A stretch of 64,000 nt of DNA from Roseomonas genomospecies 6. GTDB taxonomy: Bacteria; Pseudomonadota; Alphaproteobacteria; Azospirillales; Azospirillaceae. Within the stretch, counting starts at the first letter, position 1. The number at the start of each line of letters is the position of its first letter. Position numbers and translations under genes: made by a program. The notes under the pieces are model-generated. The model searched no databases. It was not told where the DNA came from and was given only the letters and a program-made list of their open reading frames with translations. The stretch is taken from positions 248,001 to 312,000 of the forward strand of contig NZ_QOKW01000002.1 of assembly GCF_008365375.1 (NCBI RefSeq). The letters run 5' to 3'. Below are positions 38,762 to 47,642 of this stretch, piece after piece.

Positions 38762-40138
38762 TCAGGGCCGCCGCTTCGCCCGCAGAGGCACGGCGCCCGA
38801 GCCCTCCCGCGCCGCCGTGCCGGCCTCCTGCGATTCCGGTTCCAGAGGCCCCGTCTCGACGGGACGGTCGGACAGCAGCTCCTTGATCGGCACGCCGAGA
38901 ATGTCCTCCTGGTTCCGTTCGGCCTGCTCCAGCAGATGGGCCGTGCGGTCCTGCCAGGGCAGCTCCAGCCCGCCCAGTCCGCGGACGGAGCCGCGCAGGC
39001 CGATGCCCAGGGCCTTCATCAGGTCGTACAGCGTGGCCTCGCCCAGGTCGCGGGTGACGACCCAGGCGTTGTGGGTGGTGTGGGCCACCCAATGGGCGTC
39101 GCGGAGCTGTTCCAGAATGCCGTCGATCAGCACCGTCCCGACCGGCACGCGCCCCACCAGCGTCCGCCGACGCAGCCCCACGCCCAGCCGCGTGCCCTCC
39201 ATCAACTCATGCAGGACAGCCAGTGCCAGCCCGAGACGCTGCGCGGGAAGCAGCCCCTCCGGCCCGCCGCGGGTGATCTTCCCGGCCCGCCATTCGGGAA
39301 GCGAGGCGGTGATGACGGCGCCGAACAGCACCGTGGACCAGGCGATGTAGAGCCAGAACAGGAAGATCGGCACGGTCGCCAGCGCGCCGTAGATGGTCTG
39401 GTAGGCGGGGAATTCGCGCATGTACATGGCGAACCCGGCCTTCGACAGCTCCAGCAGGAGCGAGGCGACGGCCCCGCCGCAGGCGGCGTCCATCCAGCTC
39501 ACATCCCGGTTCGGGATGATGACGTAGAGCAGCGTGCAGCCGACCAATTGCAGCGTGAAGGGCAGGATCGACCCGATGCCCACCAGCGGGTCGGCGAACC
39601 CCTCCAGATGCGCGAACTGCAGCACCGCCCACAGCGTGCTGGACAGCGACAGGCTGGCGCCGGCGAACAGGGGGCTGAGCGACACCACGGCCCAGAAGGA
39701 CAGGATGCGCGTCACGTAGGACCGCGGCTCCCGCACGCGCCAGACGGTGGCGAACGACCCCTCGATGGTCCAGATCAGCAGCACGGCGGACATCGCCAGC
39801 CCGATGATCCCGAACACCGGCATCTGCCCGGCGTTGGCCATGAAGGCCGAGAGATACTGCAGGATGGCGTCGCTGTTCTCCGGCACGAGGTTCTTGAACA
39901 GCAGCGTCTGGATGCGCGATTGCAGCGCGTTGAAGGCCGGGAAGGCGGAGAAGATGGCGAAACCGATGGTCATCAGCGGCACCAGCGCCAGCAGCGAGGT
40001 GTAGGTCAGCGAGGCCGCCGTCTGGAAGCAGTTGTCGTTGTAGAAGCGCATGGAGGAATAGGCGATGAAGCCGCCGACTTCCCGAATTCGCACGAAGGGG
40101 CTCCACGCTCCTTTGGAAGTGCCTTCGGTTTCAGCCAC
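38762..40138 (-). CDS. YihY/BrkB family membrane protein
   Basis: Inner membrane protein (458 aa) of the YihY/virulence factor BrkB family (once misnamed RNase BN). Six helices fill about residues 35-285; landmarks are NCFQTAASLTYTSLLALVPL (family core) and PAYQTIYGALATVPIFLFWLY. A cytoplasmic C-terminal domain of about 170 residues looks like a winged-helix-type extension seen in longer members. The start is GTG 40138, with GGGAGG 6 bases upstream. It is divergent from fabI with a 91-base shared promoter region. The transported substrate is unknown. Confidence 0.88.
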   Translation of the reverse strand: MAETEGTSKGAWSPFVRIREVGGFIAYSSMRFYNDNCFQTAASLTYTSLLALVPLMTIGFAIFSAFPAFNALQSRIQTLLFKNLVPENSDAILQYLSAFMANAGQMPVFGIIGLAMSAVLLIWTIEGSFATVWRVREPRSYVTRILSFWAVVSLSPLFAGASLSLSSTLWAVLQFAHLEGFADPLVGIGSILPFTLQLVGCTLLYVIIPNRDVSWMDAACGGAVASLLLELSKAGFAMYMREFPAYQTIYGALATVPIFLFWLYIAWSTVLFGAVITASLPEWRAGKITRGGPEGLLPAQRLGLALAVLHELMEGTRLGVGLRRRTLVGRVPVGTVLIDGILEQLRDAHWVAHTTHNAWVVTRDLGEATLYDLMKALGIGLRGSVRGLGGLELPWQDRTAHLLEQAERNQEDILGVPIKELLSDRPVETGPLEPESQEAGTAAREGSGAVPLRAKRRP

Positions 40139-40158
40139 AGGATGCCTCCCGCCTTGGT

Positions 40159-40186
40159 TTGACCGGGCCGGTCTTTCGTGTAGGAT
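40159..40186 (+). promoter_or_regulatory. Candidate fabI promoter
   Basis: TTGACC (40159-40164) and TAGGAT (40181-40186) are 16 bases apart, about 44 bases before the fabI ATG. It is a fair housekeeping promoter match in an otherwise GC-rich gap. Confidence 0.45.
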
Positions 40187-40229
40187 GCGGCCCACTTTTC
40201 AAAGCATACTCTGGATGCACGAGGTACGG

Positions 40230-41078
40230 ATGTCCAACCCGAAGCCGCTCATGGACGGCAAGCGCGGCCTGATCATGGGCGTGGCGAACGATCGTTCGAT
40301 CGCCTGGGGAATTGCTTCCACGCTGGCGCAGCACGGCGCCGAGCTGGCGTTCACCTACCAGGGCGACGCGCTGCTGAAGCGCGTGAAGCCGCTGGCCGAG
40401 CAGGTGAAGGCCCCGCTCCTGCTGCCCTGCGACGTCACCGACGAGGCCAGCGTCGACGCGACCTTCGCCGCCATCGAAAAGGAATGGGGCAAGCTGGACT
40501 TCCTGGTTCATGCGATCGCTTTTTCCGATAAGAACGAGCTGGACGGCCTCTATCTGGACACGACGCGGGCCAACTTCCTGCGCACGATGGACATCTCCTG
40601 CTACTCCTTCACCTCGGTGGCGCAGCGCGCCGTTCCGCTGATGAAGGACGGCGGCAGCCTGCTCACCCTCTCCTACTACGGCGCCGAGCGCGTGATGCCC
40701 CACTACAACGTGATGGGCGTCGCCAAGGCCGCGCTGGAGGCGAGCGTGCGTTACCTGGCCGTCGATTTGGGCGGGCGGAACATCCGCGTCAATGCCATCT
40801 CCGCCGGTCCGATCAAGACGCTGGCGGCCAGCGGCATCGGCGATTTCCGCTACATCCTGAAGTGGAACGAGCTGAACGCCCCGCTGAAGCGCAACGTCAC
40901 CATCGGCGAGGTCGGCGGCGCTGGCCTGTTCCTGCTGAGCGACCTCGGCACCGGCGTGACCGGCGAGGTGATGCACGTCGACTCCGGCTACCACACGGTC
41001 GGCATGGTGGCGGTGGATGCCGCGGCGGAAGTGTCGCAGCTCCTGGGCTCGCTGGGCGGCGCCGCGAAAGCGGAGTGA
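40230..41078 (+). CDS. fabI: Enoyl-[acyl-carrier-protein] reductase (NADH)
   Basis: Last enzyme of each fatty acid elongation cycle (282 aa). The Rossmann fold starts RGLIMGVANDRSIAWGIA. Catalytic residues follow the E. coli pattern: Y149, Y159 and K166 within SYYGAERVMPHYNVMGVAKAA. AISAGPIKTLAASGI is also present. ATG 40230 has GAGG upstream; ATG 40215 is an in-frame alternative. A double hairpin follows the stop. Confidence 0.96.
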   Translation: MSNPKPLMDGKRGLIMGVANDRSIAWGIASTLAQHGAELAFTYQGDALLKRVKPLAEQVKAPLLLPCDVTDEASVDATFAAIEKEWGKLDFLVHAIAFSDKNELDGLYLDTTRANFLRTMDISCYSFTSVAQRAVPLMKDGGSLLTLSYYGAERVMPHYNVMGVAKAALEASVRYLAVDLGGRNIRVNAISAGPIKTLAASGIGDFRYILKWNELNAPLKRNVTIGEVGGAGLFLLSDLGTGVTGEVMHVDSGYHTVGMVAVDAAAEVSQLLGSLGGAAKAE

Positions 41079-41084
41079 GTCCGG

Positions 41085-41121
41085 CGGCGGGCGTACCCGG
41101 TCCACACCGGGGCGCCCGCCG
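41085..41121 (+). terminator. Hairpin after fabI
   Basis: A 9-bp outer stem (41085-41093 with 41113-41121) encloses a 6-bp inner stem (41096-41101 with 41106-41111). It starts 6 bases after the fabI stop and lacks a T tract. Confidence 0.65.
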
Positions 41122-41283
41122 GCACCGCCGCGATCCGCTCCCGAGAAGGCCGGGCTGTTCGTTTCGGCCTTCGGAGTCTCCGATTTTCGGCCCTCGTGCT
41201 TGACGCGCTTGTGGAAACGCCGCAAGAAACGCGCTCGACCGCGCAAGCTGCGGTAACATCGTGTCGCATCGGGAGTCCTCGCC

Positions 41284-42360
41284 ATGGCCGGCAACAGCTT
41301 CGGTACGCTTTTCCGTTTCACCACTTGGGGCGAGAGCCATGGGCCGGCGATCGGCGTGGTGGTGGACGGCTGCCCGTCGCTGCTCTCCCTGAGTGAGGCC
41401 GACATCCAGCCCTGGCTGGACAAGCGCCGCCCCGGCCAGTCGCGCTACACGACCCAGCGGCAGGAGCCGGATCAGGTCAAGATCCTGTCCGGCGTGTTCG
41501 AAGGCCGGACCACCGGCACGCCGGTGTCGCTGATGATCGAGAACACCGACCAGCGGTCCAAGGATTACAGCGAGATCGCGTCCAAGTTCCGGCCCGGCCA
41601 CGCCGACTACACTTATTGGAAGAAGTACGGCATCCGCGACTACCGCGGCGGCGGGCGTTCCTCGGCGCGGGAGACGGCCTGCCGCGTGGCGGCGGGTGCC
41701 GTGGCGCGCAAGGTGCTGGGCGAGGGGGTGACCGTACGCGGCGCGCTGGTGCAGATCGGCCCGCACAAGGTGGACCGCAGCCGCTGGGATTGGGCGGAGG
41801 TGGACAACAACCCCTTCTTCTGCCCCGACCCGCAGGCCGCCGCCGAATGGGCCGATTATCTGGACGGAATCCGCAAGAGCGGCTCCTCCATCGGGGCGGT
41901 GGTGGAGGTCGTGGCCTCCGGCCTGCCCGCCGGGCTGGGAGACCCGCTCTACGACAAGCTGGACGGCGATCTCGCCCGCGCCATGATGACCATCAACGCC
42001 GTGAAGGGCGTGGAGATCGGCAACGGCTTCGAGGCCGCCACCCTGACCGGCGAGCAGAACGCCGATGAGATGCGCGCCGGCCCGAACGGGGAACCCGAGT
42101 TCCTGTCCAACCAGGCCGGCGGCATCCTGGGCGGAATCTCCACCGGCCAGGACATCGTCGTGCGCTTCGCCGTGAAGCCGACCAGTTCCATCCTCACCCC
42201 GCGCCAGACGGTGGATCTGGAGGGGAAGGATACGGACATCCTGACCAAGGGCCGCCACGACCCCTGCGTCGGCATCCGCGCCGTCCCGGTGGGCGAGGCG
42301 ATGATGGCCTGCGTGCTGGCCGACCACCTGCTGCGCCAGCGCGCCTACGCACGGGGCTGA
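41284..42360 (+). CDS. aroC: Chorismate synthase
   Basis: Flavin-dependent enzyme (358 aa) making chorismate from EPSP, the last step of the shikimate pathway. All three signatures are present: [11 protein letters not shown] (about 11-21), the [20 protein letters not shown] stretch (about 120-139) and [17 protein letters not shown] at the C-terminus. Length and start at ATG 41284 are normal. A secreted-protein gene follows after 5 bases. Confidence 0.98.
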   Translation: MAGNSFGTLFRFTTWGESHGPAIGVVVDGCPSLLSLSEADIQPWLDKRRPGQSRYTTQRQEPDQVKILSGVFEGRTTGTPVSLMIENTDQRSKDYSEIASKFRPGHADYTYWKKYGIRDYRGGGRSSARETACRVAAGAVARKVLGEGVTVRGALVQIGPHKVDRSRWDWAEVDNNPFFCPDPQAAAEWADYLDGIRKSGSSIGAVVEVVASGLPAGLGDPLYDKLDGDLARAMMTINAVKGVEIGNGFEAATLTGEQNADEMRAGPNGEPEFLSNQAGGILGGISTGQDIVVRFAVKPTSSILTPRQTVDLEGKDTDILTKGRHDPCVGIRAVPVGEAMMACVLADHLLRQRAYARG

Positions 42361-42365
42361 GGCCC

Positions 42366-42929
42366 ATGCGGGTGTCGGGAACGAGGACGTGTGCGCGGAT
42401 TGGCGGACTGATCGCGGGGCTTCTTCTGCTGGCCGCCCTTCCCGCCGCCGCCCAGCCTCCAGCCTTTCGGGAGCATTCGGAGAGTTTCAAGGACTGGCGG
42501 CTCTACTGCCAGATCTGGAGCGAGCCCCGCCGCGTCGAGTGCGAGTTGTTGTCCCGTCCCGGCACCGACCGGCGCTCCCGGCTCGTCTGGCTGCGTTCCA
42601 GCGAACGCTGGCTGGACGGGCTGCGCTTCCGTCTGGACGACAGGACGATGGACCTGTCGCGGATCGTCCGCGTCTGGGTGGACCGGGCGCTGTTCCGCCC
42701 GGAGTATCCCTGCGAACGGTTCGAATGGGAGACCAACACCTGCGCGGTGAGCGACCCGGACACCAACGCCAAGCTGGTGGAGCGGCTGGCGTCCTCCAAG
42801 GAGGTGTCCGCCGTCGGCTCCGCTCCGGGGGGCGGCAAGGCGGAGGTCCGCTTCTCCCTGACCGGCTTCAAGCCGGCGCTGGAACGCATGGAGGAAATCC
42901 GCCGCGAGGCCGGCGTCCGCTGGAAATAG
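42366..42929 (+). CDS. Secreted protein, IalB-like
   Basis: Protein of 187 aa with a signal peptide (LIAGLLLLAALPAAAQ, cleaved near residue 30). The mature domain starts SESFKDWRLYCQ and has cysteines at VECELL, YPCERF and NTCAVSD, recalling the invasion-associated locus B (IalB) family of alphaproteobacteria, which begins with a DW-x-x-xC pattern. The match is by pattern only. It begins 5 bases after aroC, so the two are co-transcribed. Periplasmic; function unknown. Confidence 0.7.
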   Translation: MRVSGTRTCARIGGLIAGLLLLAALPAAAQPPAFREHSESFKDWRLYCQIWSEPRRVECELLSRPGTDRRSRLVWLRSSERWLDGLRFRLDDRTMDLSRIVRVWVDRALFRPEYPCERFEWETNTCAVSDPDTNAKLVERLASSKEVSAVGSAPGGGKAEVRFSLTGFKPALERMEEIRREAGVRWK

Positions 42930-42935
42930 CGGCAC

Positions 42936-44030
42936 TCAGGCCGGATCGCCCTCGCCCTCGGCCTTCGCGTACTTCTTCTTGGCACGCTCCAGCGAGGCCA
43001 GAAGCTGCTGGCCGGTCGCTCCTCCGTCACCGCTGATCCGCCCGTTCATCACCGCCTTGATGGCGTCCGCATGGGCCTTCAGCAGCAGGCGCTCGTTGCC
43101 GGTGACGCTGGGAAAGCCGCCCTGCGTCGCCTCGTAGAGCGACTTGGCGATCCGGGTGATGAGGGGATAGCCGAAGATGCCGCCCTGCCCGCGCATCTCG
43201 TGGGCGGACCGGTTGATCTGCGCCATCAGCGCCGGGACCGCGGCGGCCTCCACTCCCAACCGCTCGACGCGGCGGGCCAGTTCGTCCACCTCCCCCGCGA
43301 TCCAGATGGCGTAATCGCCGGCCCGGTTCTGGATCTCCGCCTCCGCCGCCGCCAGAACCTCGTCGGGAAGGACCGGCACGGGGTCCTTCGGCGCGATGCC
43401 CATCTTCGCGCCCAGCCGGTTGGGAAGGTCGAAATGGATGACCGGGAAACGGTCGATTCCCACGGCCTTCGATTTGCTGTGCACCACCAGGACTTCGCCG
43501 GGGCCGGTCATCCGGCAGTCCATCGCCACGGGGCGCTGAGTCCGCCGCCGGTCCGGCCCGAAATAGCCCTTGGCGAGAACGAAGCGCCGCGGGCGCGCGA
43601 TGGCGGCCAGCAGGCGGCTGGCGATGGTGCCCGCCGAAAAGGGCTTGGCGATGAAATCGGTGGCGCCCAGGTCCCGCGCCTGCTCCACGTAATGCCGGTC
43701 GGCGGCGCCGGACAGCATCAGCACGGGCAGGAAGCGGTCCGGCGACTTCGGGCTGTAGCGCAGCCAGCGCAGCAGCAGCAGCCCATCCACCTCCGGCATC
43801 ACCAGATCGGAAATCACGACGTCCACCGGCGCCGTGCCCGGCGGCAGGGCGGCCCGCCGCTCGTCCAGGAAGCGGATGGCCTCCGCCCCGCCGGGTTCGG
43901 CATGCACCGTGCCGACGCCGATGGTGCGCAAGGTGGCGGTCAGCACGTTGCGGATGAAGGCGCTGTCCTCGACCACCAGAACCGAGAGGAGGCCGAGCTT
44001 GGGCGCGCCCTTGCCGCCCGGATCGTTCAT
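42936..44030 (-). CDS. Response regulator with C-terminal HPt-like domain
   Basis: Protein of 364 aa. A receiver domain (about 14-145) has ED at 21-22, phosphoacceptor D75 in VVISDLVMPE, and K129 in FIAKPF. A PilZ-like beta segment may follow (about 150-205, with RRRTQRPVAMDCRM). The C-terminal region has RSAHEMRGQGGIFGY, an HPt-like helix with H277. No histidine kinase or DNA-binding domain is present, so it looks like a phosphorelay intermediate. It is convergent with the secreted protein gene and divergent from the AhpD-like gene. Confidence 0.8.
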   Translation of the reverse strand: MNDPGGKGAPKLGLLSVLVVEDSAFIRNVLTATLRTIGVGTVHAEPGGAEAIRFLDERRAALPPGTAPVDVVISDLVMPEVDGLLLLRWLRYSPKSPDRFLPVLMLSGAADRHYVEQARDLGATDFIAKPFSAGTIASRLLAAIARPRRFVLAKGYFGPDRRRTQRPVAMDCRMTGPGEVLVVHSKSKAVGIDRFPVIHFDLPNRLGAKMGIAPKDPVPVLPDEVLAAAEAEIQNRAGDYAIWIAGEVDELARRVERLGVEAAAVPALMAQINRSAHEMRGQGGIFGYPLITRIAKSLYEATQGGFPSVTGNERLLLKAHADAIKAVMNGRISGDGGATGQQLLASLERAKKKYAKAEGEGDPA

Positions 44031-44250
44031 CGGTGGAACCACTGCGTTGCAACGGAACGCTGTCTTCTCACGCCCAGCGGTCATTGGCGAGACACAACTT
44101 CCGAAAGGCAGGGTTGCAGACGTCCCCACTGCACCTTGACCGGAGGTGGGGCTTTGCGAACGGCGGCGGCGCCGCTACCCTGTCGCCCGAAACAACGCGC
44201 CGGCAACGATGCGCGTCAGCGGCGCGGATAATCCGGAGGAGACCACAACG

Positions 44251-44823
44251 ATGCCCCAGCCCGATCACGTCATGGCCCTGCCCGTTCCCGAGACGTCCGA
44301 CCTCGACCCGGACATGGCGGCGCTCTTCGCCAAGTGCGAGGAGAAGCTGGGCTTCGTCCCCAACGTGCTGCGCGCCTACAGCCTGCGCCCGAAGAAGCTG
44401 CGCACCTTCGCCCAGCTCTACAACGAGCTGATGGTCGGGGAGAGCGGCCTGTCGAAGCTGGAGCGGGAGATGATCGCCGTGGTCGTGTCGTCCGCCAACC
44501 ACTGCTATTACTGCCTCGTCGCGCATGGGCAGGCGGTGCGCAAGCTGTCGGGCGATCCGGAGTTGGGGGAGATGCTGGCCTTCAACTACCGCGCCGCCAA
44601 GCTGGAGCCGCGCCAGCGCGCCATGCTGGACTTCGCCTGGAAGCTGACCAAGGAGCCCTGGACCATGGACGAGCCGGACCGCCAGGCGCTGCGCGACGCC
44701 GGCCTCAGCGACGAGGAGATCTTCGACGTCGCCGACACCGCCGGCTTCTACAACATGTCGAACCGCGTCGCCTCGGCGGTGGACATGCTGCCGAACCATG
44801 AGTACCACAAGCTCGACCGCTGA
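44251..44823 (+). CDS. AhpD-like peroxidase-related protein
   Basis: Carboxymuconolactone decarboxylase/AhpD fold protein (190 aa). The catalytic-type motif NHCYYCLVAHG (C85, C88, H92) sits in the helical core, as in alkylhydroperoxidase D-like enzymes of the peroxidase-related subfamily. A thiol peroxidase role in the cytoplasm is the usual inference. ATG 44251 has GGAGGAG upstream. It precedes sppA by 27 bases and is probably co-transcribed. Confidence 0.88.
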   Translation: MPQPDHVMALPVPETSDLDPDMAALFAKCEEKLGFVPNVLRAYSLRPKKLRTFAQLYNELMVGESGLSKLEREMIAVVVSSANHCYYCLVAHGQAVRKLSGDPELGEMLAFNYRAAKLEPRQRAMLDFAWKLTKEPWTMDEPDRQALRDAGLSDEEIFDVADTAGFYNMSNRVASAVDMLPNHEYHKLDR

Positions 44824-44850
44824 CCCCGCGCAACCACCGGAGCCGCCCGG

Positions 44851-46602
44851 ATGCTGAGGTTCTTCGTCCGCCTGTTCGCGCTCATCGGCTTTCTCGTGGT
44901 GGCCGCCCTGGTCACCGGGGTCGTCCTGGTGATGCGGCACGAACCCGCCCGGCCCGACGCCGTGGTGCTGGAACTCGACCTCCGCGATCCGCTGGCGGAA
45001 GGGACCGTGGACCGGTTGGGCAGCCTCCTGGGCCATGAGACGACCTTCCAGGAGGTTCTGGACGCCCTGGAGCGGGGCCGCGAGGACCCGCGGGTGAAGG
45101 GCGTGCTGGCCCGCTTCGGCGGCGACAGCGCCAGCTTCGCCCAGGTCCAGGAGCTTCGGGCGGCGGTGGAGCGGTTCCGCGCGTCGGGCCGCTTCGCCAT
45201 CGCCTTCGCCGAATCCTACGGCGACACCGGGGCGGGCAACCGCTCCTATCTGCTGGCCAGCGCCTTCGACGAGGTGTGGATGCAGCCGTTGGGCCTGCTC
45301 GGCCTGACCGGCCTGTCGGCCCAGATCCCCTTCGCCCGCGGGGCTCTGGACAAGCTGGACGTGCAGCCGCAGATCCTCCAGCGGGAGGAGTACAAGAGCT
45401 TCGCCGACAGCTTCACGCGGACCGACTTCACCCCCGCCCACCGGGAGATGCTGGAATCCCTGCTGGGCGACCTGACGAACCAGATCGTCGACGGCGTGGC
45501 GGTCAGCCGCCGCCTTCCCCCCGCCGCCGTTCGGACGGCGATGGCGCGGGCACCGCTGCTCGACCGCGAGGCGCTGGAGGCCCGGCTGATCGACCGGCTG
45601 GGCTACGCCGACGAGGCGCGGGAGGAGGCGCTGCGCCGCGCCGGAACCGGGCCGGACGCCGAAACCATGGAGCCGGCGGACTATCTGACTCTTGCCGGGC
45701 CGCTGAACCGCGGCGGCCCGGCCATCGCGCTGATCCACGCCACCGGCACCATCACGAGCGGCGACAGCGGCAAGCCCGGTCTGGGCGAAGTCACCGCCGG
45801 ATCGGAGACCATCGTGGAGGCCGTCGAGGACGCGGTGGACGATCCCGACGTCAAGGCGATCCTGTTCCGCATCGACAGCGGCGGCGGCAGCGTCACGGCA
45901 TCGGAGACGATCCGGCGCGCGCTGGTCAAGGCCCGCCAGTCGGGCAAGCCGGTGATCGCCAGCATGGGTGGCACGGCGGCGTCCGGCGGCTACTGGATCG
46001 CCTTGGCCGCCGACCGAATCGTCGCGTCCCCCGCCACCGTGACCGGCTCCATCGGCGTGGTGGCCGGCAAGATGTCGGTCGCCGGCCTGTCGGAGCGGCT
46101 GGGCGTGCATTGGGGCATCCTGGACACCGCCCCCAACGCCGGGCTGTGGTCCCCCTTCCGTCCTTTCACTCCGGAGGGGGAGGAGCGGCTGAACGCGATC
46201 ATCGACAGCAGTTACGCCACCTTCCTGACCCGCGTGGCGGAGGCGCGGAACCTCACCCCGGAACAGGCGCGGGCCGCCGCGAAGGGGCGCGTGTGGACCG
46301 GCGCCCAGGCGCGCGACCTCGGCCTGATCGACGAGTTGGGCGGCGTCTCCACGGCGGTGACGCTGGCCAAGCAGGCGGCGAAGCTGGACCCGGACGCCCC
46401 GGTCAGCCTGATCCCCTACCCTCGCCCGAAACCGGTGCTCCGGGAGTTGCTCGACCTCGCCTCCGGCAAGGGCGACCTCGTGGAGGCGGCGGCGGTGCTG
46501 GCCGGACTGCGCCCGGCGCTGTCCGAATTGGCGCCGCTGGTGAACGCGGCCCGCAGCGGTACCGTGGAGGCGCGCATGCCGCCGCTGGGAATCGGGCGGT
46601 GA
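44851..46602 (+). CDS. sppA: Signal peptide peptidase SppA (67K type)
   Basis: Membrane-bound Ser/Lys protease (583 aa) degrading cleaved signal peptides. An N-terminal membrane anchor (about 5-28) is followed by two homologous domains. The first carries the general-base lysine in EEYKSFADSF (K182), the second the nucleophile in GGTAASGGYW (S378), matching the E. coli K209/S409 arrangement. The double-length form is normal for this type. ATG 44851 follows CGGAG. Confidence 0.94.
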   Translation: MLRFFVRLFALIGFLVVAALVTGVVLVMRHEPARPDAVVLELDLRDPLAEGTVDRLGSLLGHETTFQEVLDALERGREDPRVKGVLARFGGDSASFAQVQELRAAVERFRASGRFAIAFAESYGDTGAGNRSYLLASAFDEVWMQPLGLLGLTGLSAQIPFARGALDKLDVQPQILQREEYKSFADSFTRTDFTPAHREMLESLLGDLTNQIVDGVAVSRRLPPAAVRTAMARAPLLDREALEARLIDRLGYADEAREEALRRAGTGPDAETMEPADYLTLAGPLNRGGPAIALIHATGTITSGDSGKPGLGEVTAGSETIVEAVEDAVDDPDVKAILFRIDSGGGSVTASETIRRALVKARQSGKPVIASMGGTAASGGYWIALAADRIVASPATVTGSIGVVAGKMSVAGLSERLGVHWGILDTAPNAGLWSPFRPFTPEGEERLNAIIDSSYATFLTRVAEARNLTPEQARAAAKGRVWTGAQARDLGLIDELGGVSTAVTLAKQAAKLDPDAPVSLIPYPRPKPVLRELLDLASGKGDLVEAAAVLAGLRPALSELAPLVNAARSGTVEARMPPLGIGR

Positions 46603-46611
46603 CGCATCGAC

Positions 46612-46641
46612 CGGGCGGCAAACGCCTCTGTTGGCCGCCCG
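46612..46641. terminator. Hairpin between sppA and the accessory genes
   Basis: An 8-bp stem (46612-46619 with 46634-46641) with a 14-base loop lies between the sppA stop and the TAA of the convergent small gene, followed on the plus strand by TTACTCTTC. Confidence 0.5.
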
Positions 46642-46992
46642 TTACTCTTCGAGATTTTCGAAGTCGAACTTCGGCCCGCCGAAGCCGGTCGCATAGGTTC
46701 CGCACCACCAGAGCTTGATCAGGTATCGGAGTGGGTGGGCCGCGTTGAAGCGTTGAAAAAAGATGTAGAAGCCGCCGTCGAAGCGGGTGTGGGCGGCTCC
46801 GACCGGCGTGGAAGGAAACAGAATGTCACCCCTGCTCTCGGGACGGCTGTCGAACGATTCGACAAGACGCTCAACCGCTTTGAGGCCGTGAGTACCGAGC
46901 TTTGAGCGCTCCAACAGGAAATCATCCGTTACCTCGCGCGCGCAAACGACCTGCGCACGCGAGCCGCGTAATGGGATGTTGATTTGCTGCAT
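46642..46992 (-). CDS. Unrecognised 116-residue protein (accessory cluster, second gene)
   Basis: I do not recognise this protein. It starts MQQINIPLRGSRAQVVC, has a helical, charged middle (LLERSKLGTHGLKAVERLVESF) and an aromatic C-terminal half (RFDGGFYIFFQRF, YLIKLWWCGTYATGFGG) ending acidic. No signal peptide or clear membrane helix. It begins 4 bases after the stop of the 61-residue gene, so the two form a tight operon. GC is lower than in flanking housekeeping genes. The small-small operon layout recalls toxin-antitoxin modules, but no known toxin motif is visible. Confidence 0.6.
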   Translation of the reverse strand: MQQINIPLRGSRAQVVCAREVTDDFLLERSKLGTHGLKAVERLVESFDSRPESRGDILFPSTPVGAAHTRFDGGFYIFFQRFNAAHPLRYLIKLWWCGTYATGFGGPKFDFENLEE

Positions 46993-46996
46993 GCTG

Positions 46997-47182
46997 TCAG
47001 CCCGCCGGCTTGTAAGGCTTCCAGCCAGTCTTCTCGACCGATTTGGAGAGGCGGGTAAATAGCTGGTTCGCCTTGCGCTGTTGCTCAGGCGACGCGATCC
47101 GAACGTTTTCGACGACTCTCGGCTCACCTTGAAGACGGCTGAAGGCGCCCTTCATCGAAGAAGACGGTCTTTTGGCGCTCAT
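46997..47182 (-). CDS. Unrecognised 61-residue protein (accessory cluster, first gene)
   Basis: Small basic protein with a Ser/Lys-rich start (MSAKRPSSSMKGAFSRLQ) and a helical C-terminal half (SPEQQRKANQLFTRLSKSV) ending EKTGWKPYKPAG. The start ATG 47182 is chosen for GGAG 8 bases upstream; a longer frame to 47227 lacks support. It sits immediately upstream of the 116-residue gene. Function unknown. It could be a DNA- or protein-binding antitoxin-type partner, which is speculation. Confidence 0.55.
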   Translation of the reverse strand: MSAKRPSSSMKGAFSRLQGEPRVVENVRIASPEQQRKANQLFTRLSKSVEKTGWKPYKPAG

Positions 47183-47337
47183 ACCAGTTGCTCCGAGCCC
47201 AGGGGCGGCAAGCCCCGCTACCACCAATTTTGATACGATACCGAAGAATCCGCAACATTTTCATGGTTGCAGAAATCCTTTTCACCACCGCCTTCACAGC
47301 GGTGACAATGCGAGAGCATGCATCAAACCGATCGGGG

Positions 47338-47369
47338 AAAAATCAGGCCGGCGACGCCTCGCCGGCCTG
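47338..47369 (-). terminator. Rho-independent terminator of the 81-residue gene
   Basis: On the minus strand a perfect 11-bp stem (47359-47369 with 47344-47354, loop of 4) is followed by ATTTTT. It lies 27 bases after the stop of the 81-residue gene. Confidence 0.85.
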
Positions 47370-47396
47370 CTGAAGAGTGGCTGCGGCGCGGTGGTG

Positions 47397-47642
47397 TCAA
47401 TGGCGCGTCGCAAGCCCCGCCGAACAGAGCATCATCAGCGAACCGGCGCTCGTCCGGTTCTCGCTTTCCAAATAACTCTGAAATCCCGGTGAGCAGATCA
47501 ACCGCGCTATTTCGTCCTTCGAAAAGACCGGCAGGAAGGGATTGTTCGACAGCTCCTCGTAAGCAGCCTTGGCCACTACTCTCAGGTTAGGCGGAATCGC
47601 CGTGATATATCGGTCGAGAGCACATTCGTCCTCGCGCTCCAT
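47397..47642 (-). CDS. Unrecognised 81-residue protein (accessory cluster)
   Basis: Small protein of acidic/helical character, starting MEREDECALDRYITAIP and containing VAKAAYEELSNNPFLPVF and FSKDEIARLICS. I do not recognise the family. It is very likely real: AAGGAG lies 8 bases before ATG 47642, and a strong terminator follows the stop. Its own terminator makes it a separate transcript from the two-gene pair downstream. Lower GC than neighbours. Confidence 0.65.
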   Translation of the reverse strand: MEREDECALDRYITAIPPNLRVVAKAAYEELSNNPFLPVFSKDEIARLICSPGFQSYLESENRTSAGSLMMLCSAGLATRH

